Notes: generated by a model from the letters alone, not told the origin. DNA of 44,765 nucleotides from Akkermansiaceae bacterium (GCA_903837825.1 CAILVZ010000196.1:1-44765), one strand, 5' to 3'; shown: positions 26,493 through 34,298, counted from the stretch's first letter. Translations and numbers: made by a program.

Positions 26493-27470
26493 GTGAAAGC
26501 CTGGCAACGAAATGGGATTTTGTTGGTGGCGTTGCTGGCCTTTGGGGCGACCCGTATTCCGTTAGAAAAATCCTTGGGAGATGAACTACGCAAGGATGGG
26601 CTTGCTCCGCAGCCGTTAGAGCTTGGCACGCGGGATAAGATCGGGCAGACCAGTTCAGCAGTGGCCCTGGGCGGCTTGCGAACCTTGGTGGCGACCTTCC
26701 TGAATTTGCGGGCATTTTCGTTTTTCCAAGAGCAACGCTGGGACGACGTTTCAGACACCTTCGAGATGATCGTGGACCTAGCTCCGCGGACGCGTTACTA
26801 CTGGGAAACGGGATCTTGGCACTCCGCCTACAACGCGGCGTCGTATTACATCAACAATTCGAACATGCCATCGCTCCGCCGGAAGGAGGCGTGGCGTGTT
26901 GCGATTTATCGTGGGCGTGCCTTCTTGGAACGGGGTATCCGCAACAATCCTGGAGACTGGAGCTTGCTGTCTACCTTGGGATTCATGCTGACCGACGCGA
27001 ACAAATTCCCTGCGTTTCGCGATGCCGATGCCACCTTCATTGCCGCGGCGGATGCCTATCAGAAGGCGGTCGATACCGGTAACGCGCCGGCCTATGTGAA
27101 TCGGGCGCAGTTTTATGCGTTGGCTCGTGCCAAGGGGCGCGAGAGGGAGGCACTCGCTCTTGCGCGAGCACTTTACGCGGATCCTAAAAACCGCCTCCCG
27201 ACGTTGCAGGTGCTACTTCTGGTTCTCGAGGCTCATGAGAATCCCGCGCTGGATACGGCGAAGCTCGCATTGGAGTTGTTTGGAACTCCCGAGCGTGCGC
27301 TTGAAGCGTTGTCCGGTCACTGGCAGCGGACCCGCGAACGGTTCCCCGTGGATGGGGTCGCGGGTGCCTTGGGATCGTTGGAAAAAATGCTGGCAGTGCC
27401 GCCGGAAAAGAGCGTTTTGAACAAACCCCTGCAACTCCCCAACGGACCTGATCAATGGTTCGCCAAATAA
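26493..27470 (+). CDS. Membrane-anchored TPR-like protein of the ABC operon
   Basis: A 325-residue protein with an N-terminal membrane helix (~6-20) and a helical body with tetratricopeptide-like pairs: WDDVSDTFEMIVDLAPRTRYY, ADAYQKAVDTGNAPAYVN, and REALALARALYADPKN. The GTG at 26493 is chosen because AAGGAG stands ~10 bases upstream; an in-frame TTG at 26463 is possible. It starts 4 bp after the permease stop, so it is the third gene of the operon and may be an accessory of the transporter. No named family recognised. Confidence 0.78.
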   Translation: MKAWQRNGILLVALLAFGATRIPLEKSLGDELRKDGLAPQPLELGTRDKIGQTSSAVALGGLRTLVATFLNLRAFSFFQEQRWDDVSDTFEMIVDLAPRTRYYWETGSWHSAYNAASYYINNSNMPSLRRKEAWRVAIYRGRAFLERGIRNNPGDWSLLSTLGFMLTDANKFPAFRDADATFIAAADAYQKAVDTGNAPAYVNRAQFYALARAKGREREALALARALYADPKNRLPTLQVLLLVLEAHENPALDTAKLALELFGTPERALEALSGHWQRTRERFPVDGVAGALGSLEKMLAVPPEKSVLNKPLQLPNGPDQWFAK

Positions 27471-27542
27471 TCATTGGGGTTTCTTCTGGACAGCGCCGCC
27501 AACAACGGCAATCACTCCCCTCCCAAATTTTGAATTTTTTCC

Positions 27543-28265
27543 ATGCGGATCGCGCTCTTCGGTGACATTCATGCCAATCTCGAGGCTCTTGAGGCGGTCC
27601 TTCAAGACGCCTCTCAACAGGGCGTTACGGATTATGTCTGCCTTGGCGACATCGTGGGATACAATGCGGATCCGGCAGCGTGTCTTGAAATCGTGCGTCA
27701 GATGAATTGCCCGACGATCAAGGGCAACCATGATGAAGATGCTGCGGGCAGCCATTCGTTGGAGGCGATGAACCCGGTGGCGGCTCAAGCGCTGGAGTGG
27801 ACGCGCAAACAGCTTTCCGCCGAGCAGCGGCAGTGGTTGTCCCAGCTCCGCATGGTCCGTCAGGTGGCGGACTTTACCGTGGTGCACAGCACGCTCGACC
27901 AGCCAACCCATTGGAACTATGTGACCAATCGCTTCGATGCGATGTCGAATTTTTCATACCAATTCACCCAAGTTTGTTTCCACGGTCACACCCACGTTCC
28001 CCGGGTGTATTTGAAATCCGACAAAGTGCTGGAGGTGCCTGCTGAGTCAGTGGCGATCGAGCCAGGCATGAAGTATTTCATCAATGCGGGATCGGTGGGT
28101 CAGCCGCGCGACGGAGATTGGCGTGCCTGCTATGTGATTTACGATCTGGATGAACAATTGGTGGTTTTCAGACGCGTGGAGTATGATATTGTGACGACAC
28201 AGAAGAAGATTCTTGCTGCGGGCTTGCCTGAGATGCTTGCCAAGCGCATCCAAGAAGGCTGCTGA
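27543..28265 (+). CDS. Calcineurin-like metallophosphoesterase (first of two)
   Basis: A 240-residue cytosolic phosphoesterase. Metal-binding motifs in order: GDIHANLEAL, CLGDIVGYNADP, KGNHDEDA, VVHSTL, CFHGHTHVP. This small Metallophos_2 type includes phosphodiesterases and predicted protein phosphatases. The start at 27543 gives MRIALFGDIH, the normal N-terminus. The second metallophosphoesterase gene follows 13 bp later, but the two proteins belong to different subfamilies and so did not arise by a recent tandem duplication. Confidence 0.9.
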   Translation: MRIALFGDIHANLEALEAVLQDASQQGVTDYVCLGDIVGYNADPAACLEIVRQMNCPTIKGNHDEDAAGSHSLEAMNPVAAQALEWTRKQLSAEQRQWLSQLRMVRQVADFTVVHSTLDQPTHWNYVTNRFDAMSNFSYQFTQVCFHGHTHVPRVYLKSDKVLEVPAESVAIEPGMKYFINAGSVGQPRDGDWRACYVIYDLDEQLVVFRRVEYDIVTTQKKILAAGLPEMLAKRIQEGC

Positions 28266-28278
28266 ACTTCGTGCGTTG

Positions 28279-29157
28279 ATGAAATTTCCAATGGAGACAG
28301 GGGGCAGTGGATTACCTGCCGCGATGAATCGGCGCAATGCGTTGCGATTGTTGGCGGCAAGCACGACTGGCGTGGTTTTTGACGGGGCTTGGATCGAACC
28401 GGCAAGGTTGTCGGTTACCCAGCAGGATGTCATTTGCAAACGACTTCCATCTGGCATGGAAGGGTTGAGAATTGGGCTTCTTGCGGACTTCCATTTCCGG
28501 CCGAAGGAGGATGATGCGTTGTTAGAGCGGGTCATTCAGCGCGTCGGTCAGGAAAATCTAGATCTCATCGCCCTCACGGGGGATTTCATGAACAAGGATC
28601 CTGAGGTGCTAGTCCCATTGCTTGATCGGCTGAAAACCATGACTGCCAATCACGGGGTATTTGCTGTGATGGGGAACCACGATGGATGGAACGGCAACCC
28701 CGCAAAAATCCGCCGGCAATTTGAGCAATCTGGAATTTCATTTTTGATCAACGAGCATAGCCAGTTGTCGATCCGTGGCGATACGCTCGCGGTGGCAGGC
28801 ACCGACTTTGTTTGGTTAGGAAAGCCGGATCCTGCTCGTGCGCTGCGCGGGATCTCTGCCGATGTCCCTGTTTTGGCGCTGGTGCATGAGCCAGATTATT
28901 TCGATGTGATGATCCGTCATCGCGACATATTGCTGCAGCTCTCGGGGCACACTCATGGTGGGCAATGCCGAATCCCGCTGATTGGATACTCGCCGATCAC
29001 GGTGAAGTATGGGACCAAATACATCGATGGCGGCTTTTCCCATGGGGATTCCAATCTATTTGTCACTCGAGGGGTTGGCACGACTGGCCCACGGGTTCGG
29101 TTCGCCTGTCCACCCGAGTTGGCCATCTTGACATTACGCCAAGCGGCCTTGGTCTAA
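28279..29157 (+). CDS. Metallophosphoesterase (YkuE/YaeI-like), possible Tat export
   Basis: A 292-residue phosphoesterase. It has GLLADFHF (D and H ligands), TGDFMN, VMGNHDGWNG, HEPDYF, and LSGHTHGGQCRIPL, the last typical of the YkuE/YaeI subfamily, which acts near the membrane. The N-terminus has NRRNALRLLAAS, a twin-arginine plus hydrophobic stretch, hinting at Tat export. Starts at 28279, 28291 and 28324 are all possible; 28324 would place MNRRN first. It probably shares a transcript with the upstream phosphoesterase. Confidence 0.88.
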   Translation: MKFPMETGGSGLPAAMNRRNALRLLAASTTGVVFDGAWIEPARLSVTQQDVICKRLPSGMEGLRIGLLADFHFRPKEDDALLERVIQRVGQENLDLIALTGDFMNKDPEVLVPLLDRLKTMTANHGVFAVMGNHDGWNGNPAKIRRQFEQSGISFLINEHSQLSIRGDTLAVAGTDFVWLGKPDPARALRGISADVPVLALVHEPDYFDVMIRHRDILLQLSGHTHGGQCRIPLIGYSPITVKYGTKYIDGGFSHGDSNLFVTRGVGTTGPRVRFACPPELAILTLRQAALV

Positions 29158-29242
29158 CGGTTTTTTCGGATGCTACGCGTGGTTTTGAAGCGGTGGTGTG
29201 GAGGCTTGTTTTTCATACAGAATTGGCTTCAATACGCCCCAC

Positions 29243-29965
29243 ATGAATCTTGATCCGATCGGTGTGGTGCGTTCCTGCTTTGGCGGGAAATTTGCTGCGC
29301 CGCGGCAGCCTGGACTCTGCCCGAGCGCATGGGGGAGGCTTGTGTTTGATCCTCCATACCGGAGTTTGGAAGCGGTGCGGGGCATCGAAGGGTTCTCTCA
29401 TTTGTGGCTAATCTTTGGCTTTCACGAGACCGCGCCACAGGGTTGGAGGCCGACCGTTCGCCCGCCGCGTCTCGGGGGGAACCAGCGGGTTGGGGTCTTC
29501 GCCAGCCGGTCGACCTTTCGTCCAAATTCGCTAGGTCTTTCGTTGGTGAAACTGGAGGGCATTGATCTAACCGATCCGGAATCGCCGGTTCTTTTGTTAG
29601 GGGGTGTTGACTTGATCGATGGGACTCCGGTGTTTGATGTGAAACCGTATTTGGCCTATGCCGAAGCGCTGCCTGATGCGACGGGCGGCTTCGCAGGCGA
29701 GGGGATTTCTCGGTTGCCAGTGGAAGTTGAGACGGGCGCGAGACCGGATTTCGAGCGGTTGTCGGTGCGAACGCGTGCATTGGTGTTGGAAGCGCTTTCG
29801 CTGGATCCGCGGCCCGCTACGCAGACGGCTGATCCAGAGAGAGTGTTCGGCGCTCTCTTGGGTGGCTTCAATGTTCGGTTCACGATTCGCGATGGGGTTT
29901 GTCGGATTGGTCAAATTCAAAAGGTTTGCGATGCCGGATTGGATGATCGTGGCGTGGGTTGTTGA
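29243..29965 (+). CDS. trmO: tRNA (t6A37) N6-methyltransferase TrmO
   Basis: SAM-dependent methylation of t6A37 to m6t6A37 in tRNA. At 240 residues it matches E. coli TrmO (TsaA). Family features: IGVVRS at the N-terminus, KFAAPRQPGL, GIEGFSHLWLIFGFH, RPPRLGGNQRVGVFASRS (shown only as hallmark), FRPNSLGLS, and LDLIDGTP-type GVDLIDGTPVFDVKPY. The ATG at 29243 gives the family start. It is the second t6A-related enzyme in the window. Confidence 0.93.
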   Translation: MNLDPIGVVRSCFGGKFAAPRQPGLCPSAWGRLVFDPPYRSLEAVRGIEGFSHLWLIFGFHETAPQGWRPTVRPPRLGGNQRVGVFASRSTFRPNSLGLSLVKLEGIDLTDPESPVLLLGGVDLIDGTPVFDVKPYLAYAEALPDATGGFAGEGISRLPVEVETGARPDFERLSVRTRALVLEALSLDPRPATQTADPERVFGALLGGFNVRFTIRDGVCRIGQIQKVCDAGLDDRGVGC

Positions 29966-30040
29966 GGTCAGTGGGTCTGCCGAGTGCGCGTGGAGATGAT
30001 CGTCTTGCGCGAATGGCTCGGGTAAGGTAGTTTGGCCGGC

Positions 30041-30499
30041 ATGGATTCCGAAATGATTGTCGATCACAGCGAACCGGTTCGCCAGTTTTCCGTGTTGTTG
30101 CCCAACCGCGTCGGCGCATTGGCCGCGATGGTCAAGCTGCTGCGCTCGCTTGGCATCGAGGTAATCGGTCTGAGTGTGCAGGATTCACGCGATGCGACGG
30201 TCGCTCGGTTGGTGGTTTCAGACCCCGATGGGACGGAGCAGCTTTTCATGGAAAAAGGGATTCCATACACCACTTGCGAGTTGGTGGTCATTGCCATGCG
30301 TGAGTCGGGCCCTGGTCTCCTCCAATGTCTCGACACCTTGATGATCGCGGAGACCAACATCGATTTCGCCTACGCCTTGATGCCGAGCCCAGAAGGCCAG
30401 TCGATGCTCGCCATGCACGTCGAGGACTACGAGTTTGCGGTGGGCATCCTCCATCAGAGCGGCTTTAAGTTGATGTACCAAGATGACCTGAGTCGTTAG
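30041..30499 (+). CDS. ACT-domain protein
   Basis: A 152-residue protein with a recognisable ACT-like regulatory fold: FSVLLPNRVGALAAMVKLLRSLGIEVIGLSVQ is strand-helix-strand with the Gly at the helix start. A second similar unit follows (VVIAMRESGPGLLQCLDTLMIAETNIDFAYAL). Tandem ACT proteins usually bind amino acids and regulate a partner. No catalytic domain is fused. The ATG at 30041 is preferred to TTG at 30032. It is the last ordinary gene before the cassette island. Confidence 0.82.
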   Translation: MDSEMIVDHSEPVRQFSVLLPNRVGALAAMVKLLRSLGIEVIGLSVQDSRDATVARLVVSDPDGTEQLFMEKGIPYTTCELVVIAMRESGPGLLQCLDTLMIAETNIDFAYALMPSPEGQSMLAMHVEDYEFAVGILHQSGFKLMYQDDLSR

Positions 30500-30596
30500 G
30501 TGGCCGATTGGCTCGCCTCGACTCCAACTGACCACTTCTTTCGTATTCACAGATGCAGCGATCATGACTGGAATTCCCAGAATTGCACCTTTCGGG

Positions 30597-30648
30597 GCGG
30601 CATTTGTCCTGGAACAACCGCGCGCGGTTGTTCCAGGACAAAGGCCGC
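30597..30648. repeat. 52-bp palindrome (40-bp perfect core)
   Basis: 30603-30642 is a perfect 40-bp palindrome (arm TTTGTCCTGGAACAACCGCG). Beyond a single A/G mismatch it extends 5 bp further on each side (GCGGC / GCCGC), 26-bp arms in total. No T-run follows, so it is a poor intrinsic terminator. It lies ~100 bp after the ACT gene and 19 bp before the first cassette boundary. The flanks 30500-30596 hold nothing else I can name. Confidence 0.95.
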
Positions 30649-30666
30649 ACGCTACTTATTAACACT

Positions 30667-30673
30667 GTTCGGC
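30667..30673 (+). other. Integron recombination core (R'-like, left end of island)
   Basis: GTTCGGC fits the integron R' core (GTTRRRY with one deviation) and equals the R' box at 31948-31954. It sits 44 bp before the first cassette ORF, where an attI or a preceding attC would end. No matching R'' with a paired stem is evident upstream. Confidence 0.45.
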
Positions 30674-30710
30674 AAGATAATCTTATTACCAACAACATCC
30701 AATTTCCAAT

Positions 30711-31358
30711 ATGAACATCATTCTATTCGTCACAACAGTTCTGTTTATGACCAGTTCCATCTGCCTGCAAGCCCAGCAGAAAGACGATAGCCAAAAGGAA
30801 CCTTTTACCACAATCAGACATGGCCAGAGTGAATATTCAGTCGCTAAGTTCACACTGAATAAGCCGTGGATAATCCCTCAGAAAGTAGCATTTTTAGATG
30901 AATCTATGGAGCAATGGAAGATCCTAGTGTTGATCGGTAAGAGCGATGCTTCACAGCTCCTAACAACAACGCAATTTAGGTATTTTCATGAATCTACTAA
31001 AGAGATTTCAGATGATCTTATCGAGGCACAAAAGAAACGAATGAGCCAGCTATATTCGAAACCCACAAACCCAGTGAGGGTCGAGGACTTGTATCTAGTC
31101 ATCGACAAGAAGACTTCAAAAGCTCGTTTAGTGATACCATTTGTGTCAGATCTTGGAGTCTCCTATACATCTTATGCACGATCTAATACGAAATGGAAAA
31201 TCGTGATAGAGGATACTGCTGATCCTATTTTACTATCTTCTCTCGATATCCTTCCGGCATACAACGAGCACATTGGGGCAGACTCCATAAAGTTTAGCGA
31301 AGAGAAGCTGGAAGAGATCACAAAAATTTACGTAGATCGACCACTGCAGCCGAAATAG
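30711..31358 (+). CDS. Cassette 1: exported orphan protein
   Basis: A 215-residue unrecognised protein with a signal peptide (~1-22, ending LQAQQ) and a mature chain rich in Lys, Ser and Asp. Codon use is clearly AT-richer than in its neighbours (ATA, AGA, CTA, TTA codons are frequent), a sign of foreign origin. It lies between an R'-like core at 30667 and an attC-like site at 31391, with 32 bp from its stop to the latter, the usual layout of an integron gene cassette. No catalytic motif seen. Confidence 0.8.
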   Translation: MNIILFVTTVLFMTSSICLQAQQKDDSQKEPFTTIRHGQSEYSVAKFTLNKPWIIPQKVAFLDESMEQWKILVLIGKSDASQLLTTTQFRYFHESTKEISDDLIEAQKKRMSQLYSKPTNPVRVEDLYLVIDKKTSKARLVIPFVSDLGVSYTSYARSNTKWKIVIEDTADPILLSSLDILPAYNEHIGADSIKFSEEKLEEITKIYVDRPLQPK

Positions 31359-31390
31359 AGTCGACCTCTGTGATCAACAATAAACTAACG

Positions 31391-31479
31391 GCCGAACAAG
31401 CCGGCTCATCCAACGGCGGGTAACGTCCTTCTTTGAATTCGGGCTTTCCTTCCCGCCGTGGATGGCCTAGACGTTCGCT
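31391..31479 (+). repeat. attC-like recombination site 1
   Basis: 89 bp. R'' GCCGAAC (31391-31397) and R' GTTCGCT (31473-31479) frame a 15-bp stem: 31404-31420 pairs with 31452-31466. Two extra bases, T31406 and A31412 or A31413, are both on the left arm, as the extrahelical bases of real attC sites are. Unpaired 6-base spacers stand on both sides (AAGCCG, CTAGAC), and a 31-base variable loop closes it. This is classic folded attC structure, not just matching boxes. Confidence 0.8.
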
Positions 31480-31485
31480 ACAAAT

Positions 31486-31869
31486 ATGAAGATCAATATT
31501 CCGATGCTCTTTCTACTAGCCATGCCGACTTCAGGTTTCGCTGCTGAAGAGGCGCAGCCACGATTTCATCATGTAGCCGAATTCCTCACCTGGGCTGACA
31601 AGAAGCTTACCGCCGATGACTACGAAGCACTGATCAAGGCGCAAGCCGCTGTTAAGGACACACAGGCGACGAGGCTAGCTTATATCAAGAAGCTCGATTC
31701 GGATTTAGGCGAGGCTAAGCTTGCCGAGGTTTTCGAGGGACGGGATTTTCCCAAAGACGCGACCACATTCAAGCTCGGTGGGTGTTGTATGGAATTGAAG
31801 CATTGTCACATTGATTTCGAGAAGGAAGGCACGTCGTGGACGATCGCGCGAATCTGGCAATGTCGATAA
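31486..31869 (+). CDS. Cassette 2: small exported cysteine-containing protein
   Basis: A 127-residue protein with a signal peptide (~1-19, ending GFA-AEE) and a short, charged mature domain with Cys residues near the end (GGCCMELKHC, WQC). I do not recognise it. The start lies 12 bp after the R' cleavage region of the preceding attC-like site, the tight spacing typical of cassettes. It probably uses an outside or cassette-borne promoter; none is visible within it. Confidence 0.78.
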   Translation: MKINIPMLFLLAMPTSGFAAEEAQPRFHHVAEFLTWADKKLTADDYEALIKAQAAVKDTQATRLAYIKKLDSDLGEAKLAEVFEGRDFPKDATTFKLGGCCMELKHCHIDFEKEGTSWTIARIWQCR

Positions 31870-31876
31870 TCTCCAA

Positions 31877-31954
31877 GCCTAACGGTCCATAAGCTTTTCA
31901 ATTTCATTTCAGAATCACTTCAACGGCGCCCGCAGGAGTACTCAAACGTTCGGC
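31877..31954 (+). repeat. attC-like site 2 (weak stem)
   Basis: 78 bp from a perfect R'' GCCTAAC to R' GTTCGGC (31948-31954), 7 bp after the cassette 2 stop and 21 bp before the cassette 3 start. The boxes are good and correctly placed, but I cannot pair the internal arms beyond a few bases. It may be a hybrid of two attC halves left by a deletion, or degraded. Confidence 0.55.
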
Positions 31955-31975
31955 ATCAATTCATCAGGCACCTTC

Positions 31976-32335
31976 ATGAAAAACATCAAATATTCGGACA
32001 TCGAATCAGTCACACGACATGGAGTGCACCCATCGTATGCGATTACAAAAATTGATTCAGAAATCGGGCATCAGATATTGCGTTGCTTCACAAGCGACAT
32101 GACTCAAGTTGAGCGCGTATTACCTTTTTGGCCATTTCAAAAGAAACGTAGACATGGCAATGGGCGTTATATTCTCATGTATCACCTACGCAATAATCAT
32201 AGCGTTTCTATTGCCGTTGCTGATCCCGGATACATCATACTCGACGGTTGCTACTATGAGGTCCCAGTAGCGGCGTGGAACGAGGGCCAACAACTCGTTG
32301 ACCAGCACCACACACCCCTTAATGAAAAGAAGTAA
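31976..32335 (+). CDS. Cassette 3: small soluble orphan protein
   Basis: A 119-residue protein without signal peptide, rich in His, Tyr and Ile. The middle (KKRRHGNGRYILMYHLRNNH) is basic; I recognise no family. The start follows attC-like site 2 by 21 bp, and its stop is immediately followed by another R'' box. AT-rich codon use as in cassettes 1 and 2. Confidence 0.75.
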   Translation: MKNIKYSDIESVTRHGVHPSYAITKIDSEIGHQILRCFTSDMTQVERVLPFWPFQKKRRHGNGRYILMYHLRNNHSVSIAVADPGYIILDGCYYEVPVAAWNEGQQLVDQHHTPLNEKK

Positions 32336-32342
32336 GCCGAAC
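32336..32342 (+). other. Truncated attC-like site 3 (R'' only)
   Basis: GCCGAAC directly after the cassette 3 stop (then AAAGCG) is identical to the R'' box at 31391. No matching R' with a stem follows within the next ~250 bp. This suggests the right end of the array was lost or rearranged. Confidence 0.45.
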
Positions 32343-32623
32343 AAAGCGAATTCAATTTCCCACACAAATAGAAGAAAACATCATGCCTATAAGAAAATTC
32401 CGATTCGAGGGGGGATTCGGGTAGAATCTCAGTATCCCAAACAAGAGCCGAGCTGAGTCAGTGAGGTGCGGCCTGAAGCCAGCCCTTGCAAGGTCCCGAA
32501 TCATCAGTACCAACGGTGAGGCCTCATGCCAGCTTGACGCAATGTGTTCATTTGCGTGTCCGCGTGATCGGGGTTGCACGGTGGCGGTGTGGATAATACC
32601 GTGCGTTCTCAACTCCAACGATT
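32343..32623 (+). other. Non-coding region with several hairpins upstream of rlmM
   Basis: About 280 bp without a convincing gene; an ATG at 32382 gives only 13 codons. The second half has several inverted repeats: CCTTGCAAGG (32484-32493), TGAGGCCTCA (~32516-32525), ACGCAA/TTGCGT, and GCACGGT/ACCGTGC (32576-32604). GATAAT at ~32592 could be a -10 box for rlmM. Possible leader RNA or old island remnant. Confidence 0.4.
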
Positions 32624-33718
32624 TTGACTGTTGTTTCACCTGATCACCCCCCTGCGACTTGGCTGATCCGTATTTCGGAGGTGTTTGCGGATTTTTCGGG
32701 TGAGATTGTCGAGGGTTTAGGGGGGCATTCGCTTAGGAAGTTAGGCAGTGAGTATCAGTTGATTCAGGTGCCGAGTGTCGAGGGGCTGCAGGGTTCGGAG
32801 GCGTCCAAGTATCTCAGGTGGAACTTGCCGGTTGAGCATGCTTGGCCCTGCAATCCTGAGAAAATGGAGGGATTTGTTGAGAAGGCGGCCCAAGCGATGT
32901 TTCGTAAATTTGGCGAGCGCCATCCTCAGGCGGTTTTCATTGGCCAGCTCGATCCAAGCGCATCAAGTCGCTACTACAAGACGCTGGCATCGAACCTCCG
33001 TGGGAGAACGCTCCAGCTCTTTTCAAAGGAGATCGCCGCATTCAAGGAGGTTGAAGCGCAGCAGCCCAGTCGAGAAACTTTGTTCTGCCTCGTGGGCAAG
33101 GAGGGTTTGTTTTGCGGGATGCAGAGCCCGCGGGATTCTAACGGATTTTATCCGGGTGGTACCAAGTATATTAGCCAAAGCTCGCCAGACACCATCAGCC
33201 GAGCAGGAGCGAAAGCGGCAGAGGCGCTTCATGGTTTGCTGCTGCATCATCCAGCACCGCCGAAGGGCAATCATTGGCTTGAGCTTGGCGCGAGCCCTGG
33301 GGGCATGACAGCGGAATTGCTGGCAAGGGGCTACAAGGTCACAGCGATCGACCGTGCGCCGCTCGACAAGCGGCTCGATCGCCGCAGCGACCTAACCTTC
33401 GCTCAGATGGATGTGGCGGCATTTGTGCCGAATGGGAGCATGAAGTATCATGCGATTCTATCGGACATGAATGGCGATGCCCGTGAGGCGATCCGGCAGG
33501 TGGTGCGATTGGGGAAAAATCTCAATCCAGGTGGGCTGGTGATTTTCACGCTCAAGACTCCGGGTGTGACGTCCTACATGGAAACCAACCTGCTCTATCG
33601 CGATGTGGTGAGCGAGGCCGTGGCCGGTGGACTCGAGTTCCTTGCGAGCACGCACCTCACCTACAATCGCCATGAATTCACGTTGTTTTTCAAAAGTGCC
33701 ACTACGAGGCGGACCTAA
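32624..33718 (+). CDS. rlmM: RlmM-like 23S rRNA 2'-O-methyltransferase
   Basis: A 364-residue protein, similar in length to E. coli RlmM (366). The C-terminal FtsJ-type domain has the SAM loop ELGASPGGMTAELLARG, and the KDKE tetrad can be read as K in ISRAGAKAAEA, D in LSDM, K in FTLK, and E in HEFTL. The N-terminal half is the THUMP-like region. The start is a TTG at 32624 right at the island edge; no nearer ATG exists until far inside, so the native start may have been replaced when the island formed. The stop overlaps tsaE by 4 bp on the other strand. Confidence 0.85.
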   Translation: MTVVSPDHPPATWLIRISEVFADFSGEIVEGLGGHSLRKLGSEYQLIQVPSVEGLQGSEASKYLRWNLPVEHAWPCNPEKMEGFVEKAAQAMFRKFGERHPQAVFIGQLDPSASSRYYKTLASNLRGRTLQLFSKEIAAFKEVEAQQPSRETLFCLVGKEGLFCGMQSPRDSNGFYPGGTKYISQSSPDTISRAGAKAAEALHGLLLHHPAPPKGNHWLELGASPGGMTAELLARGYKVTAIDRAPLDKRLDRRSDLTFAQMDVAAFVPNGSMKYHAILSDMNGDAREAIRQVVRLGKNLNPGGLVIFTLKTPGVTSYMETNLLYRDVVSEAVAGGLEFLASTHLTYNRHEFTLFFKSATTRRT

Positions 33719-34131
33719 GGTGGTCCTTCGCGTAGCGTTCGGCTGCCATCGGGCTCCACGGTGAAATGCAGCCACTGCGTGTTGGGTGGGAGCAATTCTG
33801 GGAATTTGTCTCCCCACTCCGCGATGATCACGCCCTCTTGGTCTAACAGCTCATCCCAGCCGAGCGCGACCAGTTCTGAGGCTGAGTCCAAGCGGTAGAA
33901 ATCGAGATGGAACACATGGAGCCTGCCGCCTGGGTACTCATGGAGCAGGCCGAAGGTCGGGCTGGTGACATCCGCCACTGAGCCCATTCCCGCGACGAAT
34001 CCCTTCGTCCAGTGGGTTTTGCCGGCGCCAAGTCCACCGACTAGGGCGATCACCGAGCCTGGCAAGGCATGGGCTGCTGCTTGGCGGCCCAGCAGTTCCA
34101 TCGCTTCGGGCGATTCCACGTGTCGTTGCAT
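33715..34131 (-). CDS. tsaE: tRNA t6A ATPase TsaE
   Basis: A 138-residue ATPase that supports the TsaBD complex in tRNA t6A37 synthesis. It has the Walker A GGLGAGKTH, then TSPTFGLLHEY, the FHLDFYRLDS motif and IIAEWGDKF. The ATG at 34131 is chosen because AAAGGA stands 6 bases upstream; the open frame back to 34197 is not needed. Divergent from serS. Confidence 0.93.
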   Translation of the reverse strand: MQRHVESPEAMELLGRQAAAHALPGSVIALVGGLGAGKTHWTKGFVAGMGSVADVTSPTFGLLHEYPGGRLHVFHLDFYRLDSASELVALGWDELLDQEGVIIAEWGDKFPELLPPNTQWLHFTVEPDGSRTLREGPP

Positions 34132-34298
34132 CGGGTCCTTTGGAAAACCAATTGGCCAACGAAGTCGATGCAAAAACGTTTTTGGCATGGTCGCCATCAG
34201 GTGTTGGGGGCGTCACTAGGTAGAATTCGCAGATTATCGCCGATTCCCTAAAATTCGCGTTGATTCTCTACCCCATCGGCCATGAAAGTCTTGTCGCC

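Noticed and set aside
32382-32423. 13-codon ORF in the right flank of the island
   Set aside because: Too short, no ribosome site, no similarity I recognise.
32352-32639. Minus-strand 95-codon frame in the region before rlmM
   Set aside because: No recognisable domain or start signal, and its translation is composed like random sequence.
30500-32640. Island as a prophage or transposon remnant
   Set aside because: No transposase, integrase, terminal inverted repeats or phage genes; the attC-like sites explain it better.
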